DNA of 64,000 nucleotides from Legionella lansingensis (GCF_900187355.1 NZ_LT906451.1:2043001-2107000); one strand, 5' to 3'. Positions 25,695 through 35,606 are shown, numbered from the stretch's first letter. The notes: generated by a model not told the origin, from the sequence alone. A program made the numbers and translations.

Positions 25695-26555
25695 TTATTC
25701 GGTATTTGTAATGCGTATATTTTTCTGCAGAGCGTGCTGATAATAATAAACATTGTGTTGAATAAGAAAACGCTGACACAGCAGTGGTGTGTGCAGAAAG
25801 AGATGGTGAAGATAGGCACGTGTGAGTTTTTGCTGACATGTAGGACAAGCGCAATGCTTCTCGATTGTTATGTGTTGATGAGCCATACCGATGTGATGTA
25901 TCTCTAAGAGACCACCTTCACTATAAACTTCTCCTGCTAAAGCCTGTTTCGCAGGCATATCTGAGATGATTTTCAGATGATATTCTGCTAAAGGCGCTAA
26001 TTCCGTTAAAGCAAAATCTCCAGCCAAATAAACAACTTTCTTCCCGTATTGTTTGAGTTGATTGAGAACGTTGGTAAATGACATCTCTGGCTGGTACTGT
26101 ACATAATAGACAGAATTATCCCTAGAGATTGAATATACCTCATGTGGTGGAATTAAGGGTAGTATGCTTTTTGGCGCTGAGGATAGGAATTGTACATCAA
26201 AATCGTCAGGCAAAAGAACGATATCTGGGTGAAGGGTGATGATTAGAGAAACAAGTTGTCTTCTTTCTATTCGTACACGACTCCCATCATAGGGAGATAG
26301 AATAGTATAAACACCTTCATTATTTGCAGGACTTAAACGAGCATCCAAAACAATGGTACCTTGCCATCCATAATAGGTCTTTAAATTTGGCAGAGAATTA
26401 AGGAGGGAAACCCCAGGTTTCAGTAGCAGAATATGAAGCTGCAAACATACCGTTTGCACACCTGTTTCTTGCCAGTTCGCTAGTGTTAAACAACCACCCG
26501 CCGGCGTGGTCAATATTGGGATATAACTGTTTTGTTTTTGTAGTCTTTTATTCAT
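25695..26555 (-). CDS. Short, degenerate queuine tRNA-ribosyltransferase (TGT) paralogue
   Basis: 286 residues from ATG 26555, ten bases after queA; the longer frame to 26618 would overlap queA. The C-terminus carries the TGT zinc site C235, C237, C240 and H267 with TRAYLHHLF and QHNVYYYQH, and a DGS block (90-92) matches the canonical HIDGS. However, the protein is about 90 residues shorter than bacterial TGT. The DSGGFQ motif is replaced by LDARLSP (Asp71 aligned), and DCVMPTR by SDMPAK, with the Asp shifted by two positions. So normal base exchange is doubtful. It sits exactly where tgt follows queA, so it could be a non-catalytic partner (like eukaryotic QTRT2) or a new specificity. Confidence 0.75.
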   Translation of the reverse strand: MNKRLQKQNSYIPILTTPAGGCLTLANWQETGVQTVCLQLHILLLKPGVSLLNSLPNLKTYYGWQGTIVLDARLSPANNEGVYTILSPYDGSRVRIERRQLVSLIITLHPDIVLLPDDFDVQFLSSAPKSILPLIPPHEVYSISRDNSVYYVQYQPEMSFTNVLNQLKQYGKKVVYLAGDFALTELAPLAEYHLKIISDMPAKQALAGEVYSEGGLLEIHHIGMAHQHITIEKHCACPTCQQKLTRAYLHHLFLHTPLLCQRFLIQHNVYYYQHALQKNIRITNTE

Positions 26556-26565
26556 TGAATTCTTA

Positions 26566-27579
26566 TCACAACAATAAACTAGCATCACCATAACTAAAAA
26601 AACGGTATCGCTGAGCAATCGCTTCTTGATAAAGGGCCATTGCCTCTGGATGACCTATAAATGCTGAGACCAACATCAACAATGTGGATTCAGGCAAATG
26701 AAAATTAGTAAGCAAACCATCACAAATTTGAAATTGATAACCCGGGTAGATAAAGATATCCGTATCGCCTTGATAAGCTTTTAAAATACCTCCCTGTGCA
26801 GCGCTTTCCAGACTACGCAACGTTGTGGTTCCTACAGCGATTACTCGATGGCCTTTTGCCCGTGTAGAATTGACTGCTTCAGCCAATTCTTCACTAATAC
26901 TGAACCGCTCATGATGCATTTTATGTTCTTTAATATTATCACAGCGGACGGGACGGAAGGTTCCAGCACCCACATGCAAGGTTAGGTAAGCCAAATGAAT
27001 ACCCTGTTCTTGCAATTGTTGTAGCAGAAATTCATCAAAATGCAATCCTGCAGTGGGTGCTGCGACAGATCCATCATGCATAGCATAAACGGTTTGATAG
27101 CGATCGAGATCGAGGGACTCATCGGCACGACAAATATAGGGGGGCAGAGGGACATGTCCTATTTCTTGCAGCATGGTCTCAGCATCACCTAACACTCTGC
27201 AGGAATATAAGTCATCGTTTTTACTAATGACTTCAATCTTCCAACCTTTATCCAGAAAAATGAGCGTACCCGGTTGAGGTGATTTGCTGGCTTTCATATG
27301 AGCTAATAGTAAATTATCACCCTGAAATCGCTCTATCAGCAGCTCAACTTTTCCGCCACTCGCCTTTTGTCCATACAAACGTGCTGGTATCACTTTAGTG
27401 TTATTCATAACCAGCAAATCACCCGCTCGAAAAAATTGCGTAATTTCTCTAAATTGATGGTGATTACGCTCTCCTGTCCGCCGATCATAAACTAATAAAC
27501 GTGAGTCACTACGGTTTGCTAAGGGGTATTGCGCAATCAATTCTTGTGGCAAATCAAAATAAAAATCTTGTTTCTTCAT
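26566..27579 (-). CDS. queA: S-adenosylmethionine:tRNA ribosyltransferase-isomerase
   Basis: 338 residues from ATG 27579 (MKKQDFYFDLPQELIAQYP), the conserved QueA N-terminus; the 25 codons upstream are not part of the family. Motifs: RSDSRLLVYDR, FRAGDLLVMNNTKVIPARL, LPPYI, GSVAAPTAGLHFD, HVGAGTFRPV and NFHLPESTLLMLVSAF. It transfers the ribose of SAM to the 7-deazaguanine base at tRNA position 34 to form epoxyqueuosine. First gene of the leftward group queA, tgt-like, (accessory block), yajC, secD, secF; the DUF1840 gene diverges from it. Confidence 0.96.
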   Translation of the reverse strand: MKKQDFYFDLPQELIAQYPLANRSDSRLLVYDRRTGERNHHQFREITQFFRAGDLLVMNNTKVIPARLYGQKASGGKVELLIERFQGDNLLLAHMKASKSPQPGTLIFLDKGWKIEVISKNDDLYSCRVLGDAETMLQEIGHVPLPPYICRADESLDLDRYQTVYAMHDGSVAAPTAGLHFDEFLLQQLQEQGIHLAYLTLHVGAGTFRPVRCDNIKEHKMHHERFSISEELAEAVNSTRAKGHRVIAVGTTTLRSLESAAQGGILKAYQGDTDIFIYPGYQFQICDGLLTNFHLPESTLLMLVSAFIGHPEAMALYQEAIAQRYRFFSYGDASLLL

Positions 27580-27671
27580 TTTCCAACCTGACAACTCGTT
27601 GGCAGTATTATATACCTTATTTCGATTTGAAGTATGATATAGAGATGGAAACATTATTATTTAGGAAAATT

Positions 27672-27977
27672 ATGCTCATTACTTTCTACAGCGATGCCTA
27701 TGAAAATATCGTTATGTTTGGCCACATAGCCCAACACCTTTTAAAACTCATGGGGCATAGTGGCTGCGTACCGGGAGCTATTCTAGCTAAAGACGTGCCA
27801 GAAGCTTTAGCACGCTTAGAGAAAGGAATTGAAAAAGAAAAACAGCAAGTCCCTAACCCAAAAAGCAAACCCAACGATGATGAGGAACCTGAAATTAGTT
27901 TAGCCCATCGTGCATTGCCTCTCATTAACATGCTAAAAGCAGCCAGTGTCCAAAAATGCAATGTCATGTGGAAGTGA
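27672..27977 (+). CDS. DUF1840 family protein
   Basis: 101 residues from ATG 27672, which has AGGA with good spacing; the longer upstream frame overlaps queA and is rejected. MLITFYSDAYENIVMFG and the ISLAHRALPLINMLKAA block are the two ends of DUF1840, a small proteobacterial family of unknown role. A charged Lys/Pro-rich linker (about 60-80) separates them. Divergent from queA. Cytosolic. Confidence 0.8.
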   Translation: MLITFYSDAYENIVMFGHIAQHLLKLMGHSGCVPGAILAKDVPEALARLEKGIEKEKQQVPNPKSKPNDDEEPEISLAHRALPLINMLKAASVQKCNVMWK

Positions 27978-28020
27978 GGAAAGCATATCATCTCGATCGC
28001 CAAAAGGAGCGTATCTCGTG

Positions 28021-29403
28021 TTATTTCAGGGATTGCAATTGTTCCAAAGTCGTTGGAATTAACTCTGAGACAGTAGGATGGATATGAACCGCGTCTTTGA
28101 TTAAACTATAGGGTTTATCAGCATACATCGCATCTAAAATGGAGTGAATAATTTCATCTCCACCAACACCTAAAACGGTTGCTCCCAATATTTTTTGACT
28201 ATCAGCATCCACTAAAATTTTAATGAAACCCGTCGGCTCACCTTTAATAACCGCACGTTTTACTTGAGTCATTGGTCTTTTAGCAACGAATGCTTTGTAA
28301 CCAGCTTGACGAATTTCACTTTCAGTCAAACCACAGCGTCCTAAAGGAGGATCAATATAAAGGGCGTATGCCATGATTCGATCGGTGACTTTACGTTGAG
28401 TATGATTGAGTAAATTATCAGCAACAATTTGATAATCATTATAAGAAGTATGAGTAAAGGCACCTCTACCATTGCACTCACCCATTGCCCAAATATTTTT
28501 AACTGAGGTAGCAAGGTAATCATCAACCTGAATCATGCCGCGATTATCCAGTTTAATGTCAGTATTTTCCAAACCTAAATCATCAGTATTCGGTTTTCGA
28601 CCAATAGCCATTAAGACATGAGAACCATTAATCATTTCTTTATTATTACCGCAGCCTATATGGACATCGATATCTTGATCTGATCTGCTAAAAGCAAGAC
28701 ATTCTGTGTTTAAATGCACATTGATATTTGCATTTTTCATAATGGCCAATACAGTATCAGAGACATCTTCATCTTCGCGTGGGATTAAACGTGGAGCTTT
28801 TTCAATCACAGTAACTTTTGATCCAAAAAAATTGAAGGCTTGGGCGAATTCTAGCCCAATGTAACTTCCGCCCACGACTATTAAATGTTTTGGCAGTTTT
28901 TCTATATCTAAAATAGAGGAATTGGTCAAATAATTTATCTCGTTCACGCCTTTCATAGAGGGTATAAAAGCACGTGCGCCGACATTGATAAAAATTTTAG
29001 CGCCAGTTAATTGGCGATCGTTCACGGTGACTGTGTAGTTATCAACAAATTTTGCATGTCCCTGAAAAACAGTAATATTAGGCGTGTTTTTCAACCATTG
29101 CTCAACGCCTTGCGATGCTTTATGAACGATTGCATCTTTCCGAGCTTTGATGTTTTTCCAATTTGCATTAGTTGATCCAATAATATCAATTCCGAAATCA
29201 TTTGCTCTATGGATTAGATGAGCTACTTCTGCACTAGCTACTAACGTTTTTGTAGGAATACATCCGGTATTTACACATGTGCCACCGAATTTTTTGCGCT
29301 CAATAATTGCAATTTTTAAACCTGTATCAGCAAGTCGTACGGCAAGAGAGGGCCCTGCTTGTCCTGTACCAATAATAATTGCATCAAATCGTTCAGCGAC
29401 CAT
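28021..29403 (-). CDS. FAD-dependent pyridine nucleotide-disulfide oxidoreductase (MerA-like, class I)
   Basis: 460 residues. FAD-binding GTGQAG near residue 12; redox-active pair Cys43-Cys48 in GGTCVNTGCIPTKT; second NAD(P)-binding motif in VVGGSYIGLEFAQ; GRKPNTDDLGL; and the C-terminal dimerisation domain with His-Pro in HIHPTVSELIPTTLEQL. The extra Cys pairs of true mercuric reductase are absent, and no mer genes are near. Dihydrolipoamide-dehydrogenase-like enzymes of this kind reduce unknown disulfides. Stands alone, with the ABC-F gene diverging upstream. Confidence 0.85.
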   Translation of the reverse strand: MVAERFDAIIIGTGQAGPSLAVRLADTGLKIAIIERKKFGGTCVNTGCIPTKTLVASAEVAHLIHRANDFGIDIIGSTNANWKNIKARKDAIVHKASQGVEQWLKNTPNITVFQGHAKFVDNYTVTVNDRQLTGAKIFINVGARAFIPSMKGVNEINYLTNSSILDIEKLPKHLIVVGGSYIGLEFAQAFNFFGSKVTVIEKAPRLIPREDEDVSDTVLAIMKNANINVHLNTECLAFSRSDQDIDVHIGCGNNKEMINGSHVLMAIGRKPNTDDLGLENTDIKLDNRGMIQVDDYLATSVKNIWAMGECNGRGAFTHTSYNDYQIVADNLLNHTQRKVTDRIMAYALYIDPPLGRCGLTESEIRQAGYKAFVAKRPMTQVKRAVIKGEPTGFIKILVDADSQKILGATVLGVGGDEIIHSILDAMYADKPYSLIKDAVHIHPTVSELIPTTLEQLQSLK

Positions 29404-29529
29404 GGCATCCTCTCTTAATGGGCCTACTCATTTGTTAGCGGCGATTTTTGATTTAACTTTAGATTAAGAAGATCCCTGAGTTCCTTCATTCATGCTATCA
29501 TATTGTATTTTAATCATGATTTTTAACGC

Positions 29530-31371
29530 ATGTTGAGTCTGCAGCAAATTACCCTTTCTCGTGGCAATAAGATTTTGCTTGAGAATGCCAGTGCAACGAT
29601 ATATGAGAAACAAAAGATAGGTGTGGTTGGTCACAATGGCTGTGGCAAATCCAGCCTATTTGCCTTAATTCTTGGTGATTTACATCCTGATACTGGAGAA
29701 TATTTCGTTAGCCCGCAAATACGAATCAGTCATCTTTCGCAACAATTGCCGGATTGTGAAGAGAGAGCGCTGGATTTTGTGCTTGGTGGTGATGACGATT
29801 ATATCGCTTTACAAAAGCGATTGGCTTTGGCTGAGGAACAAAATGATCATGCCGAGGTCCTTCTTTGTCATGAACTCCTTACTCAAAGTGGTGGTTATAG
29901 CAAACCTGCAAAAGCCGCTTCCATTATGTCTGGATTAGGATTCAAAACAGAGGAGCAAATAAAGCCTGTAAATAGCTTTTCCGGGGGATGGCGCATGCGT
30001 TTGAGTCTCGCTCGCTGTTTGATGAAACCTGCTGACTTGCTCTTACTGGACGAGCCAACAAACCACCTGGATATGGAAGCCATTTTTTGGCTGGAACGCT
30101 GGTTAAAACAATGTCCCAGCAGCATGTTGCTTATTTCCCATGATCGCGAATTTCTGGATACATTCGTCAGCCATATCTTGCATATCGAGCAGCAGCGTTT
30201 GCATTTATACAATGGCAACTATAGTCGTTTCGAGCAAACAAGAGCTCAACAATTGACTTTACAACAGGCGCTTTACGAAAAACAACAACAGAAGATAAGC
30301 CATATGATGGCCTATGTGAATCGTTTTCGCGCTAAAGCATCTAAAGCAAAACAAGCACAAAGTCGACTGAATGCAATTGCCAAAATGGAGCTTCTTGCGC
30401 AAGCGCAGGTAGACTCCCCATTCTCATTTAATTTTTATTCTTCACCTCGCGCCAGTAATCCTTTAATTCAATGTACTCAGGTGGCTGCAGGTTACGATGA
30501 GTATCATCCTATTTTGAAAAAATTAAATTTAACCCTTAACCTTGGCGACAGAATTGCCTTGCTCGGACCTAACGGTCAAGGAAAATCAACGCTGATTAAA
30601 ACACTTACCGGTTCACTGCCACCGCTATCTGGAACCATCCATCGCGCACAGCACCTACAAGTTGGTTACTATGCTCAGCATCAATTGGATGAGCTGGATA
30701 TTAAATTAAGTCCTATAGAAACCATTCAACGCCTATCCCCCGAAACCAGAGAACAGTCGATTTGTGACTTTTTAGGCGGTTTCAACTTCATTGGCGACAT
30801 GGCAACGAAGCCAATTCATTATTTTTCAGGAGGTGAGAAAGCAAGGCTTGCTTTAGCAAAACTTGTTTGGCAAAAACCCAATCTTTTATTACTGGACGAA
30901 CCCACAAACCATCTTGATTTAGGCATGCGCGCAGCGATAGAAATTGCGCTGCAAAGTTATGAAGGCGCCATGATTCTAATCTCTCATGATCGCCATTTAT
31001 TGCGCACTACCGTTGATGATTTTTATCTCGTTTATGATCAACAAGTGCAAGCGTTTAAAGGTGATCTGAACGACTACCACCAATGGCTACAAAATAAAGA
31101 ACAGAAAAAAGAAACAAGTGCACCAGACACCAATCAATACCGTGAAAAAAAGGTCTTGCAAAATCGGATGAAGAAATTGGAACAAATGGTCAATCAATCT
31201 CATGAACGCCTTTTGCAATTGGAGAATAGGTTAGCTGACTTATCTCTCTACGAAGATGGTCAACAAGATCAATTGCAAAGCTTACTTAATCTACAAAAAC
31301 AGCTAAAAGAAGAACTTACAGTGACTGAGGAAGAATGGTTAATTCTCGTGGATGAACTTGAAAATCTTTAA
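29530..31371 (+). CDS. ABC-F family ATPase, YheS-like
   Basis: 613 residues with two ABC domains and no membrane segment. First: Walker A GHNGCGKSS, signature FSGGWRMRLSLA, Walker B LLLLDEPTNHLD. The linker (about 230-300) contains the ABC-F interdomain helix with RFRAKASKAKQAQSRL. Second: Walker A GPNGQGKST, signature FSGGEKARLALAK, Walker B LLLLDEPTNHLD. C-terminal coiled coil (about 530-600). ABC-F proteins bind the ribosomal E site and help clear stalled translation. The FNFYSSPRASNPL segment before the second ABC matches the YheS subgroup. It precedes ubiX on the same strand. Confidence 0.92.
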   Translation: MLSLQQITLSRGNKILLENASATIYEKQKIGVVGHNGCGKSSLFALILGDLHPDTGEYFVSPQIRISHLSQQLPDCEERALDFVLGGDDDYIALQKRLALAEEQNDHAEVLLCHELLTQSGGYSKPAKAASIMSGLGFKTEEQIKPVNSFSGGWRMRLSLARCLMKPADLLLLDEPTNHLDMEAIFWLERWLKQCPSSMLLISHDREFLDTFVSHILHIEQQRLHLYNGNYSRFEQTRAQQLTLQQALYEKQQQKISHMMAYVNRFRAKASKAKQAQSRLNAIAKMELLAQAQVDSPFSFNFYSSPRASNPLIQCTQVAAGYDEYHPILKKLNLTLNLGDRIALLGPNGQGKSTLIKTLTGSLPPLSGTIHRAQHLQVGYYAQHQLDELDIKLSPIETIQRLSPETREQSICDFLGGFNFIGDMATKPIHYFSGGEKARLALAKLVWQKPNLLLLDEPTNHLDLGMRAAIEIALQSYEGAMILISHDRHLLRTTVDDFYLVYDQQVQAFKGDLNDYHQWLQNKEQKKETSAPDTNQYREKKVLQNRMKKLEQMVNQSHERLLQLENRLADLSLYEDGQQDQLQSLLNLQKQLKEELTVTEEEWLILVDELENL

Positions 31372-31477
31372 TAACCGTTTTTCTGATATAATATCTTTTT
31401 AAAGAAAAGTATGATCTCGGTCATTTTTTCATGCCAAATTGGTTTTAAGAAGATTGCCATCATTAAAGAGCACTGTC

Positions 31478-32041
31478 ATGAAGAAAAAGCGTATCATTGT
31501 GGGTATTTCTGGGGCATCAGGAATTGTTTATGGCATTCGTCTCCTAGAATTATTGGCTGAAACCGAATATGAAACGCACCTCATCGTTTCGAAAGCAGCA
31601 CAGCAAACACGCTCCTATGAAACGACATTGTCTGCCCATGAGCTTTCTGCATTGGCTGACGTTTCCTATCATGTCAACGATATTGCAGCTTCTATAGCAA
31701 GTGGCTCATTTAAAACCACTGGCATGATTATAGCCCCCTGCTCCATGCGCACTCTGGCAAGCATTGCAAACGGCATTACCTCGAATTTGCTCACTCGAGC
31801 TGCGGATGTGGTCTTGAAAGAACGACGCAAGCTCATATTATTGGTTCGTGAAACACCTTTCCATTTAGGCCATATTGAGAATATGAAAAAAGTGACAGAA
31901 ATGGGGGCTATCGTTGCTCCTCCTGTTCCTGCCTTTTATAATCACCCACAAACGATAGAAGACATCGTGACGCATACTGTGGGGCGTGTTCTGGATTTAT
32001 TTGATATTGATCTTGATGTTATTAACCGTTGGGAAAAATAA
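31478..32041 (+). CDS. ubiX: Flavin prenyltransferase UbiX
   Basis: 187 residues from ATG 31478 (MKKKRIIVGISGASG), the true family N-terminus; 13 extra upstream codons are not conserved. GISGASG binds FMN phosphate, and the CSMRTLASIANGI plus VLKERRKLILLVRETPFH blocks are diagnostic. UbiX joins dimethylallyl phosphate to FMN to make the prenyl-FMN cofactor of UbiD decarboxylase in ubiquinone synthesis. ubiD is not in the window. Nine bases before the M13 peptidase gene. Confidence 0.94.
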   Translation: MKKKRIIVGISGASGIVYGIRLLELLAETEYETHLIVSKAAQQTRSYETTLSAHELSALADVSYHVNDIAASIASGSFKTTGMIIAPCSMRTLASIANGITSNLLTRAADVVLKERRKLILLVRETPFHLGHIENMKKVTEMGAIVAPPVPAFYNHPQTIEDIVTHTVGRVLDLFDIDLDVINRWEK

Positions 32042-32050
32042 GGAATACCT

Positions 32051-34075
32051 ATGCGTTTATGCAAAATCTTTACTAGTATCCTTGGTATGTGTATCTCTTT
32101 TTTAGCTATGTCGGCAGCAAACCAAAGTACAACAAGTTTAAATTTGGATTGGATCGATAATACTATCAGTCCCGCGCAAAATTTCTTTGCTTATGCCAAT
32201 GGAACTTGGCAAAAACAAAACCCTATTCCGCCTGAATATGAGAGTTGGGGTACGTTTCATATTTTACAAGAAAAAATGCAGAATATTCTTCATCAGCTAT
32301 TCATTGAGGCAGCCAATGATAAAAACGCTAAACCCGGAAGTGTAGAGCAGAAAGTAGGCGATTTTTATTATAGCGGCATGGATGAGGCTTTGATCAATAA
32401 AGTAGGTATAACCCCTCTCAAACCAGAGTTTGAGCGAATTGAATCTATCAAGAATAACGAAGATTTGCAGGCGACAATTGTACATTTACAAAAGATTGGT
32501 GTTGATGCCGTTTTCAACTTCTCTAGTATGCAAGACTTTAAGGATAGCAAGCAAATGATTGGCGCAGCCATTCAAGGTGGGATTGGTTTACCCGATAGAG
32601 ATTATTATTTAAAAGACGATAAAAAATTTGCTGAAATTCGTGAAGCTTATACCGATCACTTAACAAAGATGTTTGAGTTACTAGGTGATCCAACCAATAA
32701 AGCCGCTCAAGAAGCCCAAGTGGTTATGGCTATCGAAACCACATTGGCGAAAGCTTCCTTATCACAAGTGGAGCTTCGTGATCCTTATGCTATCTACCAT
32801 GTCATGGATGAAAAGCAGCTGCAAGCAACAACGCCCAATTTTTCATGGCCAAAGTATCTAACTGCCATGGGATTACCACAGCTTAAATCCATTAACTTAG
32901 CAACCCCCGACTTCTTTAAAAAAGTGAATGAGCAATTAAAGACCGTTTCTCTTGATAATTGGAAAATTTATCTTCGCTGGCGTTTGATAGATGCTTTTGC
33001 CCCTTATCTGTCTCAGCCTTTTGTCGATCAAAATTTCCGTATGACATCTGTTATTTCTGGTACGGAAAAATTATTACCACGGTGGAAGCGAGTTGTTAGC
33101 ACAGAAAATTGGGCACTCGGTTTCGCCGTTGGAAAATTATACGTCGAAAAATATTTTCCACCCGAATCAAAACAACAAGTGGCAGAAATCTTGCAAAATA
33201 TTCGCAAAGCCTTAAGGGACGATTTGGAAACCTTAAGCTGGATGACACCAGCCACACGCAAAGCCGCTCTTAAAAAATTGGATCTCATGCAAGAACGCGT
33301 CGGGTACCCCGAGAAGTGGTGGGATTATTCAAGCTTGGTCATTAATCGAGGTCCTTATGTGTTAAATGTATTAAGAGCTAATGAGTTCTTAATCAAACGT
33401 GACCTCAATAAGATTGGCAAGCCTGTCGATACAACAGAGTGGCAGATGACACCACAAACCATCAACGCCTATTACGATCCCTCCATGAATAACATTAATC
33501 TACCAGCAGGAATCCTTCAACCTCCCTTTTTTGATCCTAAAGCTCCCTCTGCTGTGAACTATGGAGCAATTGGCTTTATCATCGGCCATGAAATGACTCA
33601 TGGCTTTGATGATAAGGGCTCTTTATTTGACGGTTATGGCAACCTACAAAATTGGTGGACTCCTGAAGACCTGAAACGATTCCAAGCAGCAACAAACTGT
33701 ATTGCTGAACAATTCTCTCATTATAAAGTCAATGGCGATTTGCCGGTACAAGGCAATCTTGTGGTAGGTGAAGCAACAGCTGACTTAGGAGGGCTCACGC
33801 TTGCCTATAATGCTTTCCGTGGATCAAAGGATTATGAGAAAGCCAAAACAATTGAAGGTTTCACGCCTGATCAACAATTCTTCTTAGGTTCCGCACATGT
33901 TTGGGCTAACAATATTCGTCCCGAGCAAGCGCGTAATTTGGTCACGACTGATCCACACCCACCGATGATCTATCGTGTTAATGGCACATTAGCCAATATG
34001 CCACAATTTCAAGCCGCCTTCAGCATTCCCGATGGTAGTCCAATGGTGAATAAGAATCGTTGTGTGATTTGGTAG
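32051..34075 (+). CDS. M13-family zinc endopeptidase (neprilysin/PepO-like), secreted
   Basis: 674 residues. A signal peptide is visible (MRLCKIFTSILGMCISFLAMSA). The mature protein starts with the M13 N-domain (ISPAQNFFAYANGTWQKQ, PIPPEYESWGTF). The zinc site is HEMTH at residues 513-517 with the third ligand E574 in GEATADLGGL, and NLPAGILQPPFFD and PHPPMIYRVNGTLANMPQF are typical. The C-terminus ends with the conserved Cys-x-x-Trp (RCVIW). Such enzymes cleave small peptides; L. pneumophila exports related metallopeptidases, so a periplasmic or secreted location is likely. Confidence 0.94.
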   Translation: MRLCKIFTSILGMCISFLAMSAANQSTTSLNLDWIDNTISPAQNFFAYANGTWQKQNPIPPEYESWGTFHILQEKMQNILHQLFIEAANDKNAKPGSVEQKVGDFYYSGMDEALINKVGITPLKPEFERIESIKNNEDLQATIVHLQKIGVDAVFNFSSMQDFKDSKQMIGAAIQGGIGLPDRDYYLKDDKKFAEIREAYTDHLTKMFELLGDPTNKAAQEAQVVMAIETTLAKASLSQVELRDPYAIYHVMDEKQLQATTPNFSWPKYLTAMGLPQLKSINLATPDFFKKVNEQLKTVSLDNWKIYLRWRLIDAFAPYLSQPFVDQNFRMTSVISGTEKLLPRWKRVVSTENWALGFAVGKLYVEKYFPPESKQQVAEILQNIRKALRDDLETLSWMTPATRKAALKKLDLMQERVGYPEKWWDYSSLVINRGPYVLNVLRANEFLIKRDLNKIGKPVDTTEWQMTPQTINAYYDPSMNNINLPAGILQPPFFDPKAPSAVNYGAIGFIIGHEMTHGFDDKGSLFDGYGNLQNWWTPEDLKRFQAATNCIAEQFSHYKVNGDLPVQGNLVVGEATADLGGLTLAYNAFRGSKDYEKAKTIEGFTPDQQFFLGSAHVWANNIRPEQARNLVTTDPHPPMIYRVNGTLANMPQFQAAFSIPDGSPMVNKNRCVIW

Positions 34076-34076
34076 C

Positions 34077-34108
34077 AAGTAGGTTGGTCATTTTAACCCA
34101 ACCTACTT
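34077..34108. terminator. Hairpin terminator after the M13 peptidase gene
   Basis: AAGTAGGTTGG (34077-34087) pairs with CCAACCTACTT (34098-34108), perfect 11-bp stem with an AT-rich loop. It sits between convergent genes (M13 peptidase and 5'-nucleotidase) and can serve both. Confidence 0.75.
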
Positions 34109-34120
34109 TGCTTAATATCA

Positions 34121-35518
34121 TTAAAACAACAACGGCTGGGATAAAATCTCCATATCGTGCGCCAACAGCCGACGATTAGCACGGAAATAAGTCAGTGGTG
34201 AGTGCTCAAGCAAGTCGGAAAATTTTTCCATATAGATGCAAGCATAACGATCGACTTGATAGGCAAAATAGCTTTCTTCTGCACCTGAACGAAATACTCG
34301 TCCCCAATGTGCGTTGTAAAAAGTTTGTTCTTCCTGTAACAATTTGGTGATCTCTGCATCAAGCGTAGAAACTTGTTTTTGGATCTCAGCCATCTGCTCG
34401 TTATATCCAGTTGATTCTTCCTCTACATGACGGCTATAAAGTTCAATATGTCTTTGCTCTAGTACTTTTTTAAGATTCATCGCTTCAACGATTTTCTTTT
34501 CGACAGGAATGGCTCTTCTTTGTGAGTCTATCTCTTCACCGAGTTCTTCAACAACGAGTGCTGTACGCCAATTACAATCTTTTTTCAATCTGAGGATATC
34601 ACCATAGATGTGGTCCCCAATATATAAGATTTCATCACCACTAATCGCTAAATCTGCGGTGAACTTCCTCGCATTGCCTCCCTGATAAACACCAGGAACA
34701 ATAGGCCCATAGGTATTCGACATGCTACCATCTTCCGGGTCTATTGCTAGAAACCTTAAATTGTCATAGAAAAAGCGGGGCTTATGGGCTAAAGTAATGA
34801 CAAATTCAAAAAGATCACGCCAATTCTCTCCTTCCTCTAAAAATGGGCTGATGGAATACCCCAACAAGAGATTGGTGTAATAGTATTCTGAGTTGGTCAG
34901 TAAAAAAAACTTTTTACCATAGCGAATGTAGCGTTTGAGCCCATCAACGACTTCTTTTTCGCGCAAAACGTATTCTTCCATGTGTGCTGTAATGTAGTCC
35001 TTCAAACTTCCATCTGCATGCGTACCATCAACAGCGCTTAACACATCCAGAGCAATACCCGTGTAACTGGGTAAATCATGTGGACGCTCATCTTTAAGAT
35101 CGATGAGCTGACCATATAAAACGCAAAAAGCGATCGAGAAAGAGGTGTCAATCGCGATGTAATTGGGATCTTTTAAGTCAACATAAATACTGCGATAGAT
35201 TTCTTTTTGTTCGGCAAAACTAATTTCTTTCGTACCATGGTAACTTTGGCGAATGGCAGCATAACGACTTAGTTTTAAAATATTACCGTTTTTACTATCA
35301 ATAATTAGACCACGAATGGCATTATCAAAATCAAATTTAAATTTTCTTATATCTACCGGGTAATTTTTATCTTTGATTAACTTTTCAACCACTAACTTGT
35401 AAACAAGGGTCTCAAAATTTCTTGTATTGTAGCGTAGCAGCGTATGATCCATATCAAGACCAATGTACTTGATTTTTTTCATATTCAATATGCGGTTTAC
35501 AAAAACTTTTTGATTCAT
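34121..35518 (-). CDS. Cytosolic IMP/GMP-type 5'-nucleotidase (HAD-IG family)
   Basis: 465 residues from ATG 35518, chosen for the GAGG seven bases upstream. HAD motif I is D22-x-D24 in GLDMDHTLLRY; the IG-family insert and cap follow; LLTNSEYYYT is motif II, and YIGDHIYGDILRLKK is motif IV, matching eukaryotic cytosolic purine 5'-nucleotidase II. From memory, the sequence is very close to L. pneumophila Lpg0095, a structurally studied protein of this family. It dephosphorylates IMP or GMP. A C-terminal coiled coil (about 350-400) is followed by FYNAHWGRVFRSG. No signal peptide. Confidence 0.9.
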   Translation of the reverse strand: MNQKVFVNRILNMKKIKYIGLDMDHTLLRYNTRNFETLVYKLVVEKLIKDKNYPVDIRKFKFDFDNAIRGLIIDSKNGNILKLSRYAAIRQSYHGTKEISFAEQKEIYRSIYVDLKDPNYIAIDTSFSIAFCVLYGQLIDLKDERPHDLPSYTGIALDVLSAVDGTHADGSLKDYITAHMEEYVLREKEVVDGLKRYIRYGKKFFLLTNSEYYYTNLLLGYSISPFLEEGENWRDLFEFVITLAHKPRFFYDNLRFLAIDPEDGSMSNTYGPIVPGVYQGGNARKFTADLAISGDEILYIGDHIYGDILRLKKDCNWRTALVVEELGEEIDSQRRAIPVEKKIVEAMNLKKVLEQRHIELYSRHVEEESTGYNEQMAEIQKQVSTLDAEITKLLQEEQTFYNAHWGRVFRSGAEESYFAYQVDRYACIYMEKFSDLLEHSPLTYFRANRRLLAHDMEILSQPLLF

Positions 35519-35606
35519 TATTTTCCTCAAAATCTACTATTTGAAAGGTCTCGCATGAGATATACTTGTTTATTTTACTCCAATTTTCGGCTTTCAACTC
35601 AACACC

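Noticed and set aside
28021-29403. Mercuric reductase
   Set aside because: The redox Cys pair is there, but the heavy-metal domain, the C-terminal Cys pair and mer genes are missing.
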